Positions 49,066-59,759 of a DNA stretch of 64,000 bases are shown here, one piece after another. The notes beneath the pieces are model-generated. The model ran no database searches, was not told the DNA's origin, and saw only the letters and a list, made by a program, of their open reading frames with translations. The first letter of the stretch is position 1, and each line of letters begins with the position of its first letter. Location of the stretch: contig JAFEUB010000314.1 in NCBI GenBank assembly GCA_024529925.1, forward strand, positions 529,001 to 593,000, written 5' to 3'. The DNA is from Ophthalmolycus amberensis. Taxonomy: Eukaryota; Chordata; Actinopteri; Perciformes; Zoarcidae. Made by a program: the position numbers and the translations under genes.

Positions 49066-52000
49066 TGCTGAACAGGCCCGGTTCTAGACTACTTGGGGTG
49101 GGGGTGGGGCACAGTAAGGTCACCAATGACTGTTACTGTTAATATGAGTGTTCTTTTGGACTGTTGGCCTTCAGTGTGCATTAATCAGGGCCTTCCACAA
49201 AGATGTGGAGCAGCCAGCCATGTGGGGAAGAAGTAGCCAGCTATAGGGGTGTAAGGGGGGCGTCCTAATACTGATGTGTGTAAACATGCCACCACTGCAG
49301 CCGTTGTTACATAACCTTCGAAATGACCACCAAACCGACCAATGAGATATTAGTAAAACGCGTTGCTTACATGTGGCACGTTTATGATTAATTGGATCGA
49401 GGAGGACGCACAACTTTGCGGTGAGGGATAACAGTGAAGGCTTTTCTTTCCCAGTGTTACACGACTATTGCACAGACCTGTGAGAAGTATTCCCGCCTCA
49501 TGGTCTAATCGCTCCATACACCGCTGCTGTACTCTTTCAAAGCAGGAAATTTGATATGAAGGGACGCAAAGCCCGAGGCACTGTGAGTCAAGCAATGACG
49601 AAACAATCGCTGCGTATTGAGCGCAGTTTAAGTATCTGATGTACAAAAATAAACATTTGTATTACTAACTGGCATTACCATAAAGGAGCGATTGGAAAAT
49701 GTTTTTGTTAAAATGAAAATTCCTTTGAAGCCAACACAAGTCTGACTGTCATACTGCCGACACTCTAACAGTGTTTAATGTTGTAAAAAAAAAGAACATC
49801 TGTCAGGCAAACACACTGATTAAAAAAAAAAGTTCAATATTTTCCTCTGCGATGTGGTGGATTAAAACTATTAAGTCTCCCATTATTGGAATATTGGAGA
49901 ATATTTCTAAGAATCCTCCAAAATTATAAGTAAATGGTGAGTCATTTTACACGTCTAAGTATTTGTAGGTGAGATAATGAAGAATCAACGCTTCAATACT
50001 TACCCATATTACATTATTTCTTCCCCAGATCTCCACAAAAATGTCATTGTTGTCGTAAAACCTACATCAGAAATAGCTGTCGAGGCACCGGAGAGAGTTT
50101 TACATCTTAGAATCTCAAATCGGAACAGAAAAAGCTCCAGTTGCGCCGAGGCTTTAGGGTGTGCGGGTGCCAGACTTGCTGGATTAGTCTTAACAGCTGA
50201 AGCACGCAATTTGCTTTCGCGGTTGGTGATGAAGGGAGGCTTTTTGGATGAGCCGCGCTCGTCTTCGAGGGCTTGTTTGTGCCACAACTTGATTTGCATA
50301 CATTTCTAAGACCCGAGATGAAAAAATCTTCACTTATAGTTCGAGCAACTGAAGCGCCAAAAATATGCAGATAGCCCTCGCAGAGCGTTCTGCCAGCTGG
50401 GTACAGTGTTCTGCAGCAGAACCCTGACTCTTGACCTCCCTGCAGAGGACGGAGAAAAGACGGAACCTCCTTATCAGAATCGGCCTCGTATCTGGACTGT
50501 ATTTCATTTCAAGTATCTCAGGAATTTTATAGGAATGTGCTGGAACTTCATGTACTGTAGAGCCAAACTAATTAGCAATGAAAGGCTCTCTGTTTTACAA
50601 AGACGTGTGCGACATGCAAGATACAGAACCGTTTTCATCATACCAATTGGTGCATGTCACACCTATTTCAAGTCTTTAATGCATCATCATCGCCGCGAGG
50701 AAGTGTGTGCATAACAAGATGAGAGGTTGCACGGGGAGCCCGGGAAGTTTTTCATGTTCAGTTCAAAGTTTAGGGCTAACCACGGGAGGCGGATTTCTAC
50801 CTGCACACATTTCCGCAATCAAATTGTCATGAGACCTTTCTCTAAATGATGCCTGGGCAGAGTTCAAAGCAAATCCTGTTCAAAGGAAATCTGATTTAAT
50901 TTTCACTCAGTCAAGTCTAAGTGTGATCATGCCAAAATCGTCCTGGTTAGCACCACACCCTTTGAGATGCTCAAGAAGGCGAGCTTTCGGATCCCTAAAG
51001 ACACTTTTCAATCCATCAAGAAGGATTTCACACCACTGACCCTCCCATTAGCTTTTTCCAGCTAGTAGCAGTCCGTGAGAGTACAATTTTATTCATGTCA
51101 GTCTCTCTCTCTCTACTCACAGTGCTCTGGCTCATTCCCTGATTTTGGAACTCCCTGGACTACTGTGATCCACAGCCGTGTGTTTTAAAAGATATTAAAT
51201 GGGATATATTTTACCTTCAGTAGCACCCCACTGTGTTTAAAGATATCAATCATTGTGTGAGAGTGGCAGTTAGGCAAAAGGTTAATGTGTCATCTCCAAA
51301 CGACCACGGACACACTATCTCCCTGTCGGAATATCAAAGTGACTTTTAAAAAGGCTCCCGCAAGATTTTAAGGCAAATTAAACGGGTCCCAAACGGCCGG
51401 CACCTTGGCATCACTGAGAGATTGCTTTCCTTTTGGACTGTATACCTGAATGTGATCATAAGTCTTGTACCTTGGTGGAGCAGCGCAGGTGTATGAAGAG
51501 ATTGGAGGGTCAGAATTGATGTCACACAACTGGGGGGGGGGGATGGTCTGACATGTAATTAGCCACTGATACGACACAGCTGGGACACGCCAGGAGAGCA
51601 CTGATGAAGATGTGGAGTAGTAGTACCACATCGAGAGGATCCCACCAGGCAATTAGTTTGATTAGTTGTTCTGGACGCTGTTCCAATTGAAGGACTTTGC
51701 CATCCACTTGTACGCAGTAAGCAAAATCTGAACTGCTTACATCAATGTTGAACGGCGACATTTGTGCATTTGGTTGGAATAAGTGACGTAGTGTATCGAG
51801 CAACTGTTATTTAAATTCGGGGGGAGTTGGTGGAACAAACAGGACTTTCACACAGGAGGCCACTGTTCTTGTTCTGTGTGAAACCAAACGTCAACGCCGC
51901 CTTTTACGCTTGTTACATAATGCTAGTGGTGTTAACATAGAACCTTAATGAATGCAGTAGACAAATTTAAGCCCACATTAGTAATCTTTACTAAAAATCA

Positions 52001-52239
52001 TTAGTTCACTTGACTCATTTTTTCTTTAATCTAAGTTTAATGAAGTAACTATTTTAATTTCAACATACATAAGCATATATGAACAAATTACTAATATAAC
52101 ATTATTTATTGCTACTTAAGACCATTAGTTTATTTAAGTAATGACTTTATGTTTAATAAAATGAATTATAGTATTTGATTTTGAGATTGAATGCATTGTT
52201 TCAAGAAAACTGTAAAGGAAAGAAATTCAACAATACATT

Positions 52240-52753
52240 TTATTGTTCCAATGACTTTTATTTTATCAAAACATTGTATTGTAACTTAGTAGATCAATGT
52301 AATAAGTAGTAACTTAACACTGAAAAAAATTCCAACAAGGAATGCATTACACAGTAACTGTGCCATGTGAATGACTATTCACATGCAGACATTTCAACTT
52401 GACTGGATAAGGACAGAGGAACTGGGTTAAACATATCGAAACAACTGAACACCAATATGCAGTCCTGAGCATACGCTGTAAAACACAAGTGGTGGAACAT
52501 TCCTACTCCTCATTCAACATAAACTTATAACATAATTCAAAATAAGTATCTTAGTCGTTAAACATTTCCTGAGAGTCTTTGGTGACAAAGGGGGATTAAA
52601 ACCATGTGAGGCTTGGTTTGGAGGGGCTAGCAGACCCCACAGTTAAGGTGTCTCTGCATATAAGACCTAAACAGACAGCAAACTCTGCAATGAATAGTAT
52701 CAAAAACAGGATTTTAAAACATCGCATGTATCACATGTATAACACATACATGT
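52240..52753 (-). other. 3' UTR of minus-strand DUF4806-like gene
   Basis: This is the sequence after the TAA stop at 52754-52756. On the minus strand it has AATAAA at 52257-52262 and 52239-52244, the first likely polyadenylation signals. It is AT-rich with no coding frame. Confidence 0.45.
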
Positions 52754-52892
52754 TTAGGCTTGTTCAGTAGGGATGCTGACTGTGGCACGCCTCCTGGAGC
52801 TTCCCCTGTCTGCTGCCAGGTTGAACCACCTCATTGCTGTTTCACACTCATCATCTGTGGCGGCACGTGAGACATGATTCTTTCGACGGCAT
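52754..52892 (-). CDS. DUF4806-like gene, last coding exon, with apparent 1-bp deletion
   Basis: On the minus strand GATTACAG precedes 52892 and TAA at 52756-52754 ends the frame. Carrying one base from the previous exon, it starts HAV. One base then seems missing near 52884-52886. The rest reads KNHVSRAATDDECETAMRWF and then NLAADRGSSRRRATVSIPTEQA. AVRKN, ATD, an acidic helix with W, and the LAADR end match the closing part of the DUF4806-type domain. The exon is 139 bp; 140 bp would restore phase. The downstream frame is intact to a stop, which suggests a base error or a very recent lesion. Confidence 0.6.
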
Positions 52893-53175
52893 CTGTAATC
52901 ACAAGCAGATCATACAAAATCCCATGAGCCCTCAGTGGAACATATAGCAGACATGCAGTCTAAAAGCTAGTGGCTGTCTGGCATGTAAAGGTTTGCTATG
53001 CTATATTCAGAGCTAATATATCATATAACTATTATGTGAAGATATAGTCGAGTAATATCTACCTGAGCAGAGAATGAAGTTGAAGTTGCAAAGAGAATTT
53101 GTAAGTTTGAACACGACCTAAGACCTCTGGGTGACTTCAAATTGTTTTCATTAAATATTAGTAACCGGTACTTAC

Positions 53176-53335
53176 GCAGGAGCAAAGTCTTCGACTCCAT
53201 CTGGCTGAAGGACTTTTTCCCATTTATCCCTTTCCAGTTCATTCTCTTCCCAACATCACCGTTGAACATGCGGGCAAGGATGTTCCATGTAACCCGTTTT
53301 GTGTCATGTCCTCCGATGGTTGCCAGGGAGGAAAT
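53176..53335 (-). CDS. DUF4806-like gene, core domain exon
   Basis: The acceptor is TTTTAG before 53335 and the donor C|GTAAGT after 53176 on the minus strand. In phase 0 it reads ISSLATIGGHDTKRVTWNIL, then ARMFNGDVGKRMNWKGINGK, then KSFSQMESKTLLL. LATIGG, the aliphatic helix ending in a small domain of basic residues, and NWKGINGK followed by an aromatic are the signature of the DUF4806 family, which is of unknown function and multicopy in fishes as far as I recall. Length is 160 bp. I assign no function; the family is often found in proteins of probable transposon origin, but that link is not shown here. Confidence 0.7.
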
Positions 53336-53444
53336 CTAAAATGGATCAAAAAAGTACTGTTAACACTTTACAGAATGTTTTTTCTACAATTTCACTCTTA
53401 AGATCATGCTTTTAAACATATTTTAAAAAGGAAAGAGAACTTAC

Positions 53445-53492
53445 CAAACAAAGGCTGGCCTCGAGGTAGATCAGTTGCTCTCTCAGGTTTGT
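53445..53492 (-). CDS. DUF4806-like gene, 48-bp exon
   Basis: CTTTCCTCCTGAACTCAG precedes 53492 and TTTG|GTAAGT follows 53445 (minus strand). In phase 0 it encodes TNLREQLIYLEASLCL, which joins directly to ISSLATIGG of the next exon. DUF4806 proteins have a comparable acidic helix (LE..L) immediately before that motif. The call rests on both splice sites, phase and this join. Confidence 0.6.
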
Positions 53493-53574
53493 CTGAGTTC
53501 AGGAGGAAAGGTGAACCTCCCACCCCATTGTATGCCCCCTGTTGCCTGGGTCCTAATGGTAGGATGCCTGTTAC

Positions 53575-53733
53575 CTGCCTGCAGTATTTGAACGGGGGAA
53601 AAAGGCGCGTTTAATGTGCGGATACCCCGGTGTCCGCAGTGACTCCGCTGTTTAACGGTGCGCGATCCGGGGGCGACCTGAGTCGACTTATGAACTCACA
53701 ATATGTACACTTCCATTGCATCGTCACAAGAAC
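53575..53733 (-). pseudogene. candidate 5' coding exon of DUF4806-like gene, with in-frame stop
   Basis: TTGTTTTCACAG precedes 53733 and CAG|GTAACA follows 53575 on the minus strand. The first ATG (53721-53719) gives MQWKCTYCEFISRLRSPPDR, whose CTYC resembles half a C2H2 finger. 147 bp from that ATG to the donor is a multiple of three, so phase matches the next exon. However TAA at about codon 37 stops the frame. Either the exon is non-coding 5' UTR, or translation starts elsewhere, or the gene is broken here too. Confidence 0.35.
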
Positions 53734-54118
53734 CTGTGAAAACAAGAAGAAAACTATTGGCTCAACTTTCAGTTCAACAACCCAGTTCCACTAACATTAA
53801 CTCCACTGCAAAACGTTACCCAGCCTCTGCTAATAACCAACTAATGACCTCGTGCCTTGAGAAGCTAGCTAAGTTACTGCTATAAATGCAATAAATAACT
53901 CCTGTGCAACCGAACCAAGCACCATTTTGAAAAGCTAACGTAACGTTATCGTCAGCTAGCTTAAAACACAGCACACATGTTAAAGTTATAAATGACCCAC
54001 AGAAAATCGTTAGCATGCTAACACTCAGCTAACGTTAGCGTTTAGCTTACTTGTTGAAATAAATGCTCCCAGAATGATATCTAACGTTACAGTCAATATG
54101 GTGAGAGTACACACTCAC

Positions 54119-54290
54119 CATTCCACTTGGTTCAAAGTTGTTGCAGAAGTCCCGCAGCTCCGTCAAAGCCAGGATAGGTGTCGCGCTCGGATGCAGGACG
54201 AGCAGACTCCTCTGGGCTCGTCACTGCGCTGCACACGGCACTAATGCTGAATCGAGTGAAATTCAAACGGGCCCCTCCCTCCCCCCCTTA
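54119..54290 (-). other. candidate non-coding first exon of DUF4806-like gene
   Basis: TGGAATG|GTGAGT at 54119/54118 is a strong minus-strand donor. It is preceded by a GC-rich, CpG-containing stretch that would suit a 5' UTR and promoter-proximal sequence. The right boundary is arbitrary because no start site is recognisable. Support is splice-site quality, composition and position only. Confidence 0.35.
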
Positions 54291-54489
54291 CAGAAACGTA
54301 ACCTACCAAGTTATCTCTGCTAAACATGATCATTGCACTCAATATTTCAGTTGATTAGTGCAAACTACTAAATAGATTTAGTAATGACACAGTTGTTTTA
54401 CAAAACACGCAAGTATAAGCAATGACTACTGAAAAGTTTAATTTGAAATAAATTCGGGTTTAGAGTGTACACTTGTTATGTAACATTGC

Positions 54490-54710
54490 GTTATCATTTT
54501 AACACAAACCATGATACTTTAACCAAGTAGTTTTTGTTGCCTCAACCTAACCAATCGTTTCACAACGTTAACCACGTGTGCATTTCTGTGTGACAAGAGG
54601 CTGATAAGAAACGTATTTATGAAAGGTATTGTTGGTTCAAAAATGTGGATCTTGGTATCCCGTGGTTTGCAGAAGCGTACAATGTTTTTTCTGGCGACTG
54701 GGTTAACCAG
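54490..54710. repeat. dispersed fish repeat fragment
   Basis: The phrases ACAAACCATGATACTTTAACC, AACCTAACCAATCG, GTTAACCACGTGTG and GGTATCCCGTGGTTTGCAGAA resemble, in the same order, a dispersed repeat I know from several percomorph genomes. The class is not determined. It is coding-free. Confidence 0.4.
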
Positions 54711-56454
54711 CCAGTAATACCACTGGTTCTGTAGAAAGAAATGAGGTCTTATGAGGGATACGGAGTCCAGTCCTGCTCAGGGAAAAACGACAAACTCATG
54801 AAGGACATACAGGAAGATCATGTTGTGCAACTGCATAGCCAGACTGTTAAGGTTCACACACTAGATTGCGGTTGTGGTTGCTGGAGGCCAGTGAGAATAT
54901 CAGTGTTAAAATGAATATTCTCAGTATCATATAGCATTAAATATCACAGTGTAAAACTACTACAAAGAGTTATATTACATTACAAATGACACCATGTGTG
55001 TGTACACAACACGGGAGGGGATTGGAAAGGGGAGCACACTAAATAAGAATGGGTCAGTAGTGCAGTAGGCCTTTTCCATTGACTTCATTCTTCAGCACCG
55101 GAGGTTGTCACTCGTCCTCCAACCATTGTTTTATTGCTAACACTGAAACGGCAACAAATGAAATTCCGTTAGCGTTGGCTGCTCCTCAGATGAGTCCCAC
55201 CTCATTTATTCAATAATCGGTAAATATTACTCCTGTAGGATCACGTCACAGACAACATAGAAATTGAAGTTTCATAGATGGTTCTCAAGCAGTCGCAGTC
55301 TGATATAGATCTTTATCAAATCGGAGGCGGATGAGCATGGCTGGCTGCTATCTGATATTACACAAAAAGGCCAATATCAGCCCCACAAATCAGTCCAAGT
55401 TTGAACCCCCCCAGCAGTGAAGGCTTTTGTCCATTGGCCAACAGCAGATCCAGCATGTTAGTCTCCATAAATACAAAGCAGACAAGGCCAAGGATCCTCT
55501 TCGGTAAATAGCTGCAACCGACCGTTTGTGTTTACATCTGCTGCAGCCAAAGAGAGTAAACAGAGTGTGAGAAAGAGGTACAACAACCGCTATTAAAACC
55601 AGCCAAAAAACGACCCCCCCACCACATGCTCTAACTCTCTTTCTGCCCATTGCAGAAAGAGAGGAAAGTGAATGAGTCACCCTCCCCCATCTCTTCATTG
55701 AGGCAGCTGCACCCTTTGACCTTTATGCCTGTGGAATGTGTGTGTGTGGACCAGTGGTGGTGCGGGCCTATGATAAAGGGGAGTATAGGGGTGAAGGCAG
55801 GCAGGAGAGGAGAGGGGGGGGGGGAAGTTGGTGAATTTGGGAGACGGAGGGAGAAAAGAGAAGGGGAGAGTTCGCTTTTTCTCCCTACTACAAAAGCTGT
55901 CAGTGTGAACAATAAGCGCGGAGAATGGTGTGTGTCCAGGGAGGCACTGAGCCGTGTTAGTGTGCGAACCGGGCCGCGAGAGGCCATAAGAAAGATGGAG
56001 AAAGACGGCAAGGGGGAGGAAAGCAGAGAGAGACAAATGATGAAGATTGAAACTCGATGAGAGGACTATGGAGGAGAGAGGAAGATGATGGGATAGAGAA
56101 AGAAATAAGGAAGACGGAGTGAGAGGGGGAGTGAGAGACAGAGGAGAGCAGGAGGGTATTGGTTTTGTCTAGCAGCACTCTTAAATACTGAACTTCCGTT
56201 GCCAAAGGAAACAGAACACAAGGCCCAGTATCGGGACGTGTGTGTGTGTGTGTGTGTGGCCAGCATACCAAAGGGGCCCTGCTCCTCACTGTACCAATGA
56301 CATCAGTATAGTTAATGCTTTACAGTCACCAAGTCCTCATTAAGTTTATCTGTGCAAGTGTGTGTGTCTGCTTGTGTGTGCATGCCCTGTGTTCAAACTA
56401 CGCACATTTTAGACGACACACTGTGCAGCTGGCTGCAGACAAAGGTGTTCATCG

Positions 56455-56504
<50 letters not shown>

Positions 56505-57840
56505 AATGGGGGTTCAATGATAGGGGGACGACAAACCCCCACCACCTCCACAAACCCCCACACACACTCAGCAAAAGTATTGATTTTCGAGCTGGTGTGT
56601 GAGCTGTGGTAAGTGGTCGGTAATAGCGGGAGAAGAGTTTTGTGAAGTGGTGCAGGTTAAGAAGTTTGGCTGCTGGGTAGAGATTTAATCCCTGGGATGG
56701 GGCCAGCGATGATGGGATGAGATGGACAGGGGTCAAAAAACACTCCAGTATCTCTAAATGGGGACGAGAGATGTGTAAAACCACTAAAACCACTGAAGTG
56801 AAGCATCTCCAAAGGCACGGATTATAACACGCACACACAGCGCGTTCACGTGTACGGCTTTGTTGCTGGAAAAACACACGTGTGTTCTGTGAACCCACTC
56901 ATGCAGTAAGGTACATATTTCACATACTTGCATTCACTCAGCAAATTTTGCACCGACACGCACACAACATGCGTACTTAAACACGAAACCCACGCGCAAA
57001 TACACTCGTGTGTTGGTGAGCACACCGTGCGAATGCACACAAACATGTCAGAATGCACACACAGACTACACGGGTGCAGCAAGGGTGTACTGCTGTTTGT
57101 GCTTTCAAATGCATTATGCAAAAACATGAACACATTACACAGACACTTAAGTACAAAGCACTTCCATAATTACACGGACACACCTGCAGATTCTGTATAT
57201 ACACACACACACACACACATCTGTACACGTACTAAACACGTGGCGCTAAAGTGGGCACATGCTCCAACATGCTACACATACAGAATGTATTGTCAAGTGG
57301 CACATACTCTATATACTTTCAGACATATAGGACCAGGTCTTGTTGCATAACTTCAGTTACGTCGCTCACGTTACGTATGTGACGTTAGTTACTTTACGTC
57401 ACATATTTTCCCTGACTCCTTGCTACTCAGACTCTGCTCTTAATACTACGCCACCTGACATCCGGAGGATGTTCTCTGAGCGTCTAATATTGCTGCATGG
57501 GTTTACCTTGGGAGTTAATTGGAGTTAAGTGTGTCTCGTACAGTTGGTAAAGGGGGCCTTGTGGGTTGGTATTTGACTCACTGTGAATGAGACCGGTGCT
57601 GAAACACACAATAGATGTTTTTTCATTGTCAGACCTTTTTGATTTTGGCATTAGAGAAGTACAAAATCATTTGATCCTAAATACAACATGATAAGTGAGG
57701 CAAAGTGGGCCATCAGACCGAAATAATACATGTTTTAACAGAATGGAATTCTTGCTGCATTGAGACCTTGTGATTGGCTTTGTTGACTTCCAGAATGAGT
57801 GAAAATGGAGACAGTTGGAGGACAGAAACCTGACTTAATG
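54711..57840. other. intergenic, microsatellite-rich
   Basis: No gene is recognised. The region has a GA/GGA-rich purine stretch (55800-56150), a 48-bp GT array (56455-56502) and a CA-rich zone with degenerate CACA units (56830-57240). The open frames in it are translated repeats. Confidence 0.7.
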
Positions 57841-57849
57841 AGGTGGCTA

Positions 57850-58424
57850 CCATGTGCCAACCTCTAGTTCTGAAAAGTGAAGCCAAGGTAGTGTCTTAAA
57901 CTTCCATTCTTTCTATTGGCCAGCAGGGGACGACCCCTCTGGTTGCAAAAAGAAGTCTGGTTGTATGGAAGTCTATGAGAAAATGACTCTACTTCTCACT
58001 TGCTTCATTACAGTAAACATTGTAAACATGAGTTTGTCGTCTGGATAACTAGCTTAAAGTCTTGGTCCCATTTAGAGTCAAATAGACCCTAAAGAAGGGT
58101 ATGCGTCAGCGCATGGCTACCTTTTAATTGACAGGTTGCTGCCACAGCGTTGTATGTTTTCGTCTTCGAGCTTGAACCCTTTCACAGTGTTTTCAGTTCA
58201 TGAAAGTGAATCGTAACATTTTGGTTGCCTAAAAGTGTTTTGTTCAGCATTCGGTCATTCTTAGCTCCACCCTCACTTCTGATTCCGAGAAGCCAAGAAG
58301 GCGACGGCCAAAAAAACAAAATGGCGACTGCCAAAATGCCGAACTCAAGCCGTCAGAACTCTAGTCCACAAACCAATGGGTAATGTCACGGAGACTACAT
58401 CCACTTCTGATATACAGCCTGTGG
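57850..58424. repeat. dispersed teleost repeat
   Basis: It begins near GGCTACCATGTGCCAACCTC and ends with AACCAATGGGTAATGTCACG, then ACTACATCCACTTCTGATATACAG. The last phrase (CCAATGGG, GTCACG, CTACATCCA, ATACAG) is one of the commonest dispersed sequences in fish. No transposase is present. Exact ends and class are not certain. Confidence 0.55.
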
Positions 58425-58794
58425 TTGCTGCGCAGCAGCGCCTGATCGTGTCTGTGAATGTTTACAGCGACACATGAGCGTTTTAATGGGTTTCCCTCGT
58501 CCTCACTACAATGCGGATATATATCCACCGTGGAGAACATGTTTTTTTTTACGGGGTTGGAAACTGCCAGCTGAGGATGTATGGAAGGCCTCATTGAACA
58601 ATCCTGCTGCCAGCAGCAGTGAAATACAGTCTATAAGCACGGGGGGGGGGGGGGGGGAAATAACATCCTTAAGACCTGTGAAATCCTCTGCTGCTTCTGT
58701 CCTTGTTTGCCGACATGCTCAATCTATGTTTTTGTTTTTTCCTCTGATGAAACAGGTGGTCTCTGTATAGATCCGCCAGCCCACACCCCCTCCC

Positions 58795-58829
<35 letters not shown>

Positions 58830-59165
58830 CTTACTCCCTTTTGGTTCGCTCCATAATAGCTAAAGGATGCTTTTCCTCCTCAATGCTTTCACGGCATCCC
58901 CGTCTCCCCTATTCTCTCTTCTCTGCTGTTTCGCCTGTCCCTCCCTTCCTCCTCACCCCTCACCATTACACGCAACAGCTGCCAGTGTCCTTCGGAGGAA
59001 AAATGATTCGTGTCCAAAACAACTGATTCCTCTCTCTCTCCTTCTCCTTTTCCTCCTTCTTCTGTGCCCTAACCTCCCCTCCTCTATTGACCAGTTACTC
59101 CCCACCTCGACCACCTTGACAACCACTTCCCCCCCATTGCTCTCTTCCTCTGCAGTTGAGGCATG

Positions 59166-59755
59166 TGTAACAGAGTTAAAAATGTACTTTATTATTCTGT
59201 TGAGTATGTGTGAATTCTATCTTTATGAGCTATTTTTATTTAGCGTTTTATTTTGTTAATGCTTCCTGCGGAAGCGGCGTCTCGCCTCTTTTGTACCTCC
59301 GAAGCCCCCCGTAGTCCCGACTTTCCCTCACAGTGGTGTTTCGTACTGATGAGGGTAAGTTGTGTGGACTAATATCGTTGCACTGTTTTGTTGTTTTCTT
59401 CGGGAATGTAACTGTTTACGTTACGTACTTTAGTAACTGCTAAGGCGACGACCTTATGAAGCTGTTACGTGCCGTTTTGACTGTGGAAAATATAAGTTTA
59501 CTGGCTGTTTCAGTTCGCCTATTTGGCGCCATTTCCTTTTACGTCAGGCTGCCCTGTCATAACGTAACGACGCAGATACTTTGGCATTCCTTTGTGTGAA
59601 TTCTGTTGTCTTGCATGTTTAGGAGCGGATGTATACAGAGAGAGTGAGACCAGGAAGAAACTAATGTGGTTTATGTTGTCTTCTGCAGCAGCGAATAAAT
59701 GCTGGAAAACTACCCTCTGAGTCGTCTCCTTCAATGCCATTCCAAGTCTGTTACA
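59166..59755 (+). mobile_element. solo LTR of a retrotransposon
   Basis: The 590-bp block starts TGTAACAGA and ends TCTGTTACA, a perfect 9-bp inverted terminus of the TG...CA type. It is flanked by identical CATG (59162-59165 and 59756-59759), a 4-bp target duplication. An AATAAA at 59694-59699 lies about 60 bp from the right end, as expected for polyadenylation inside a plus-oriented LTR. No second LTR, primer-binding site or gag/pol frame is adjacent, so the copy is solo, presumably after recombination between two LTRs. Short LTRs with 4-5 bp duplications fit the Gypsy or BEL groups. Confidence 0.75.
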
Positions 59756-59759
59756 CATG

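Larger units (their letters stand above)
44591..51900. other. intergenic region
   Basis: No gene is recognised on either strand between the efnb3 3' end and the minus-strand gene. It holds the inverted repeat pair (45573-45900), a short MITE (45990-46137), a CpG-rich patch (46640-46870), short poly-G and poly-C tracts and a possible tRNA-derived SINE remnant near 48985-49065. 49600-51900 is mostly plain, repeat-poor sequence in which I see nothing definite. Confidence 0.65.

Noticed and set aside
59270..59350. Possible first exon and donor (GATGAGG|GTAAGT) at about 59348
   Set aside because: The site lies inside the solo LTR, where such sequences are expected from the element; no partner exon is visible.
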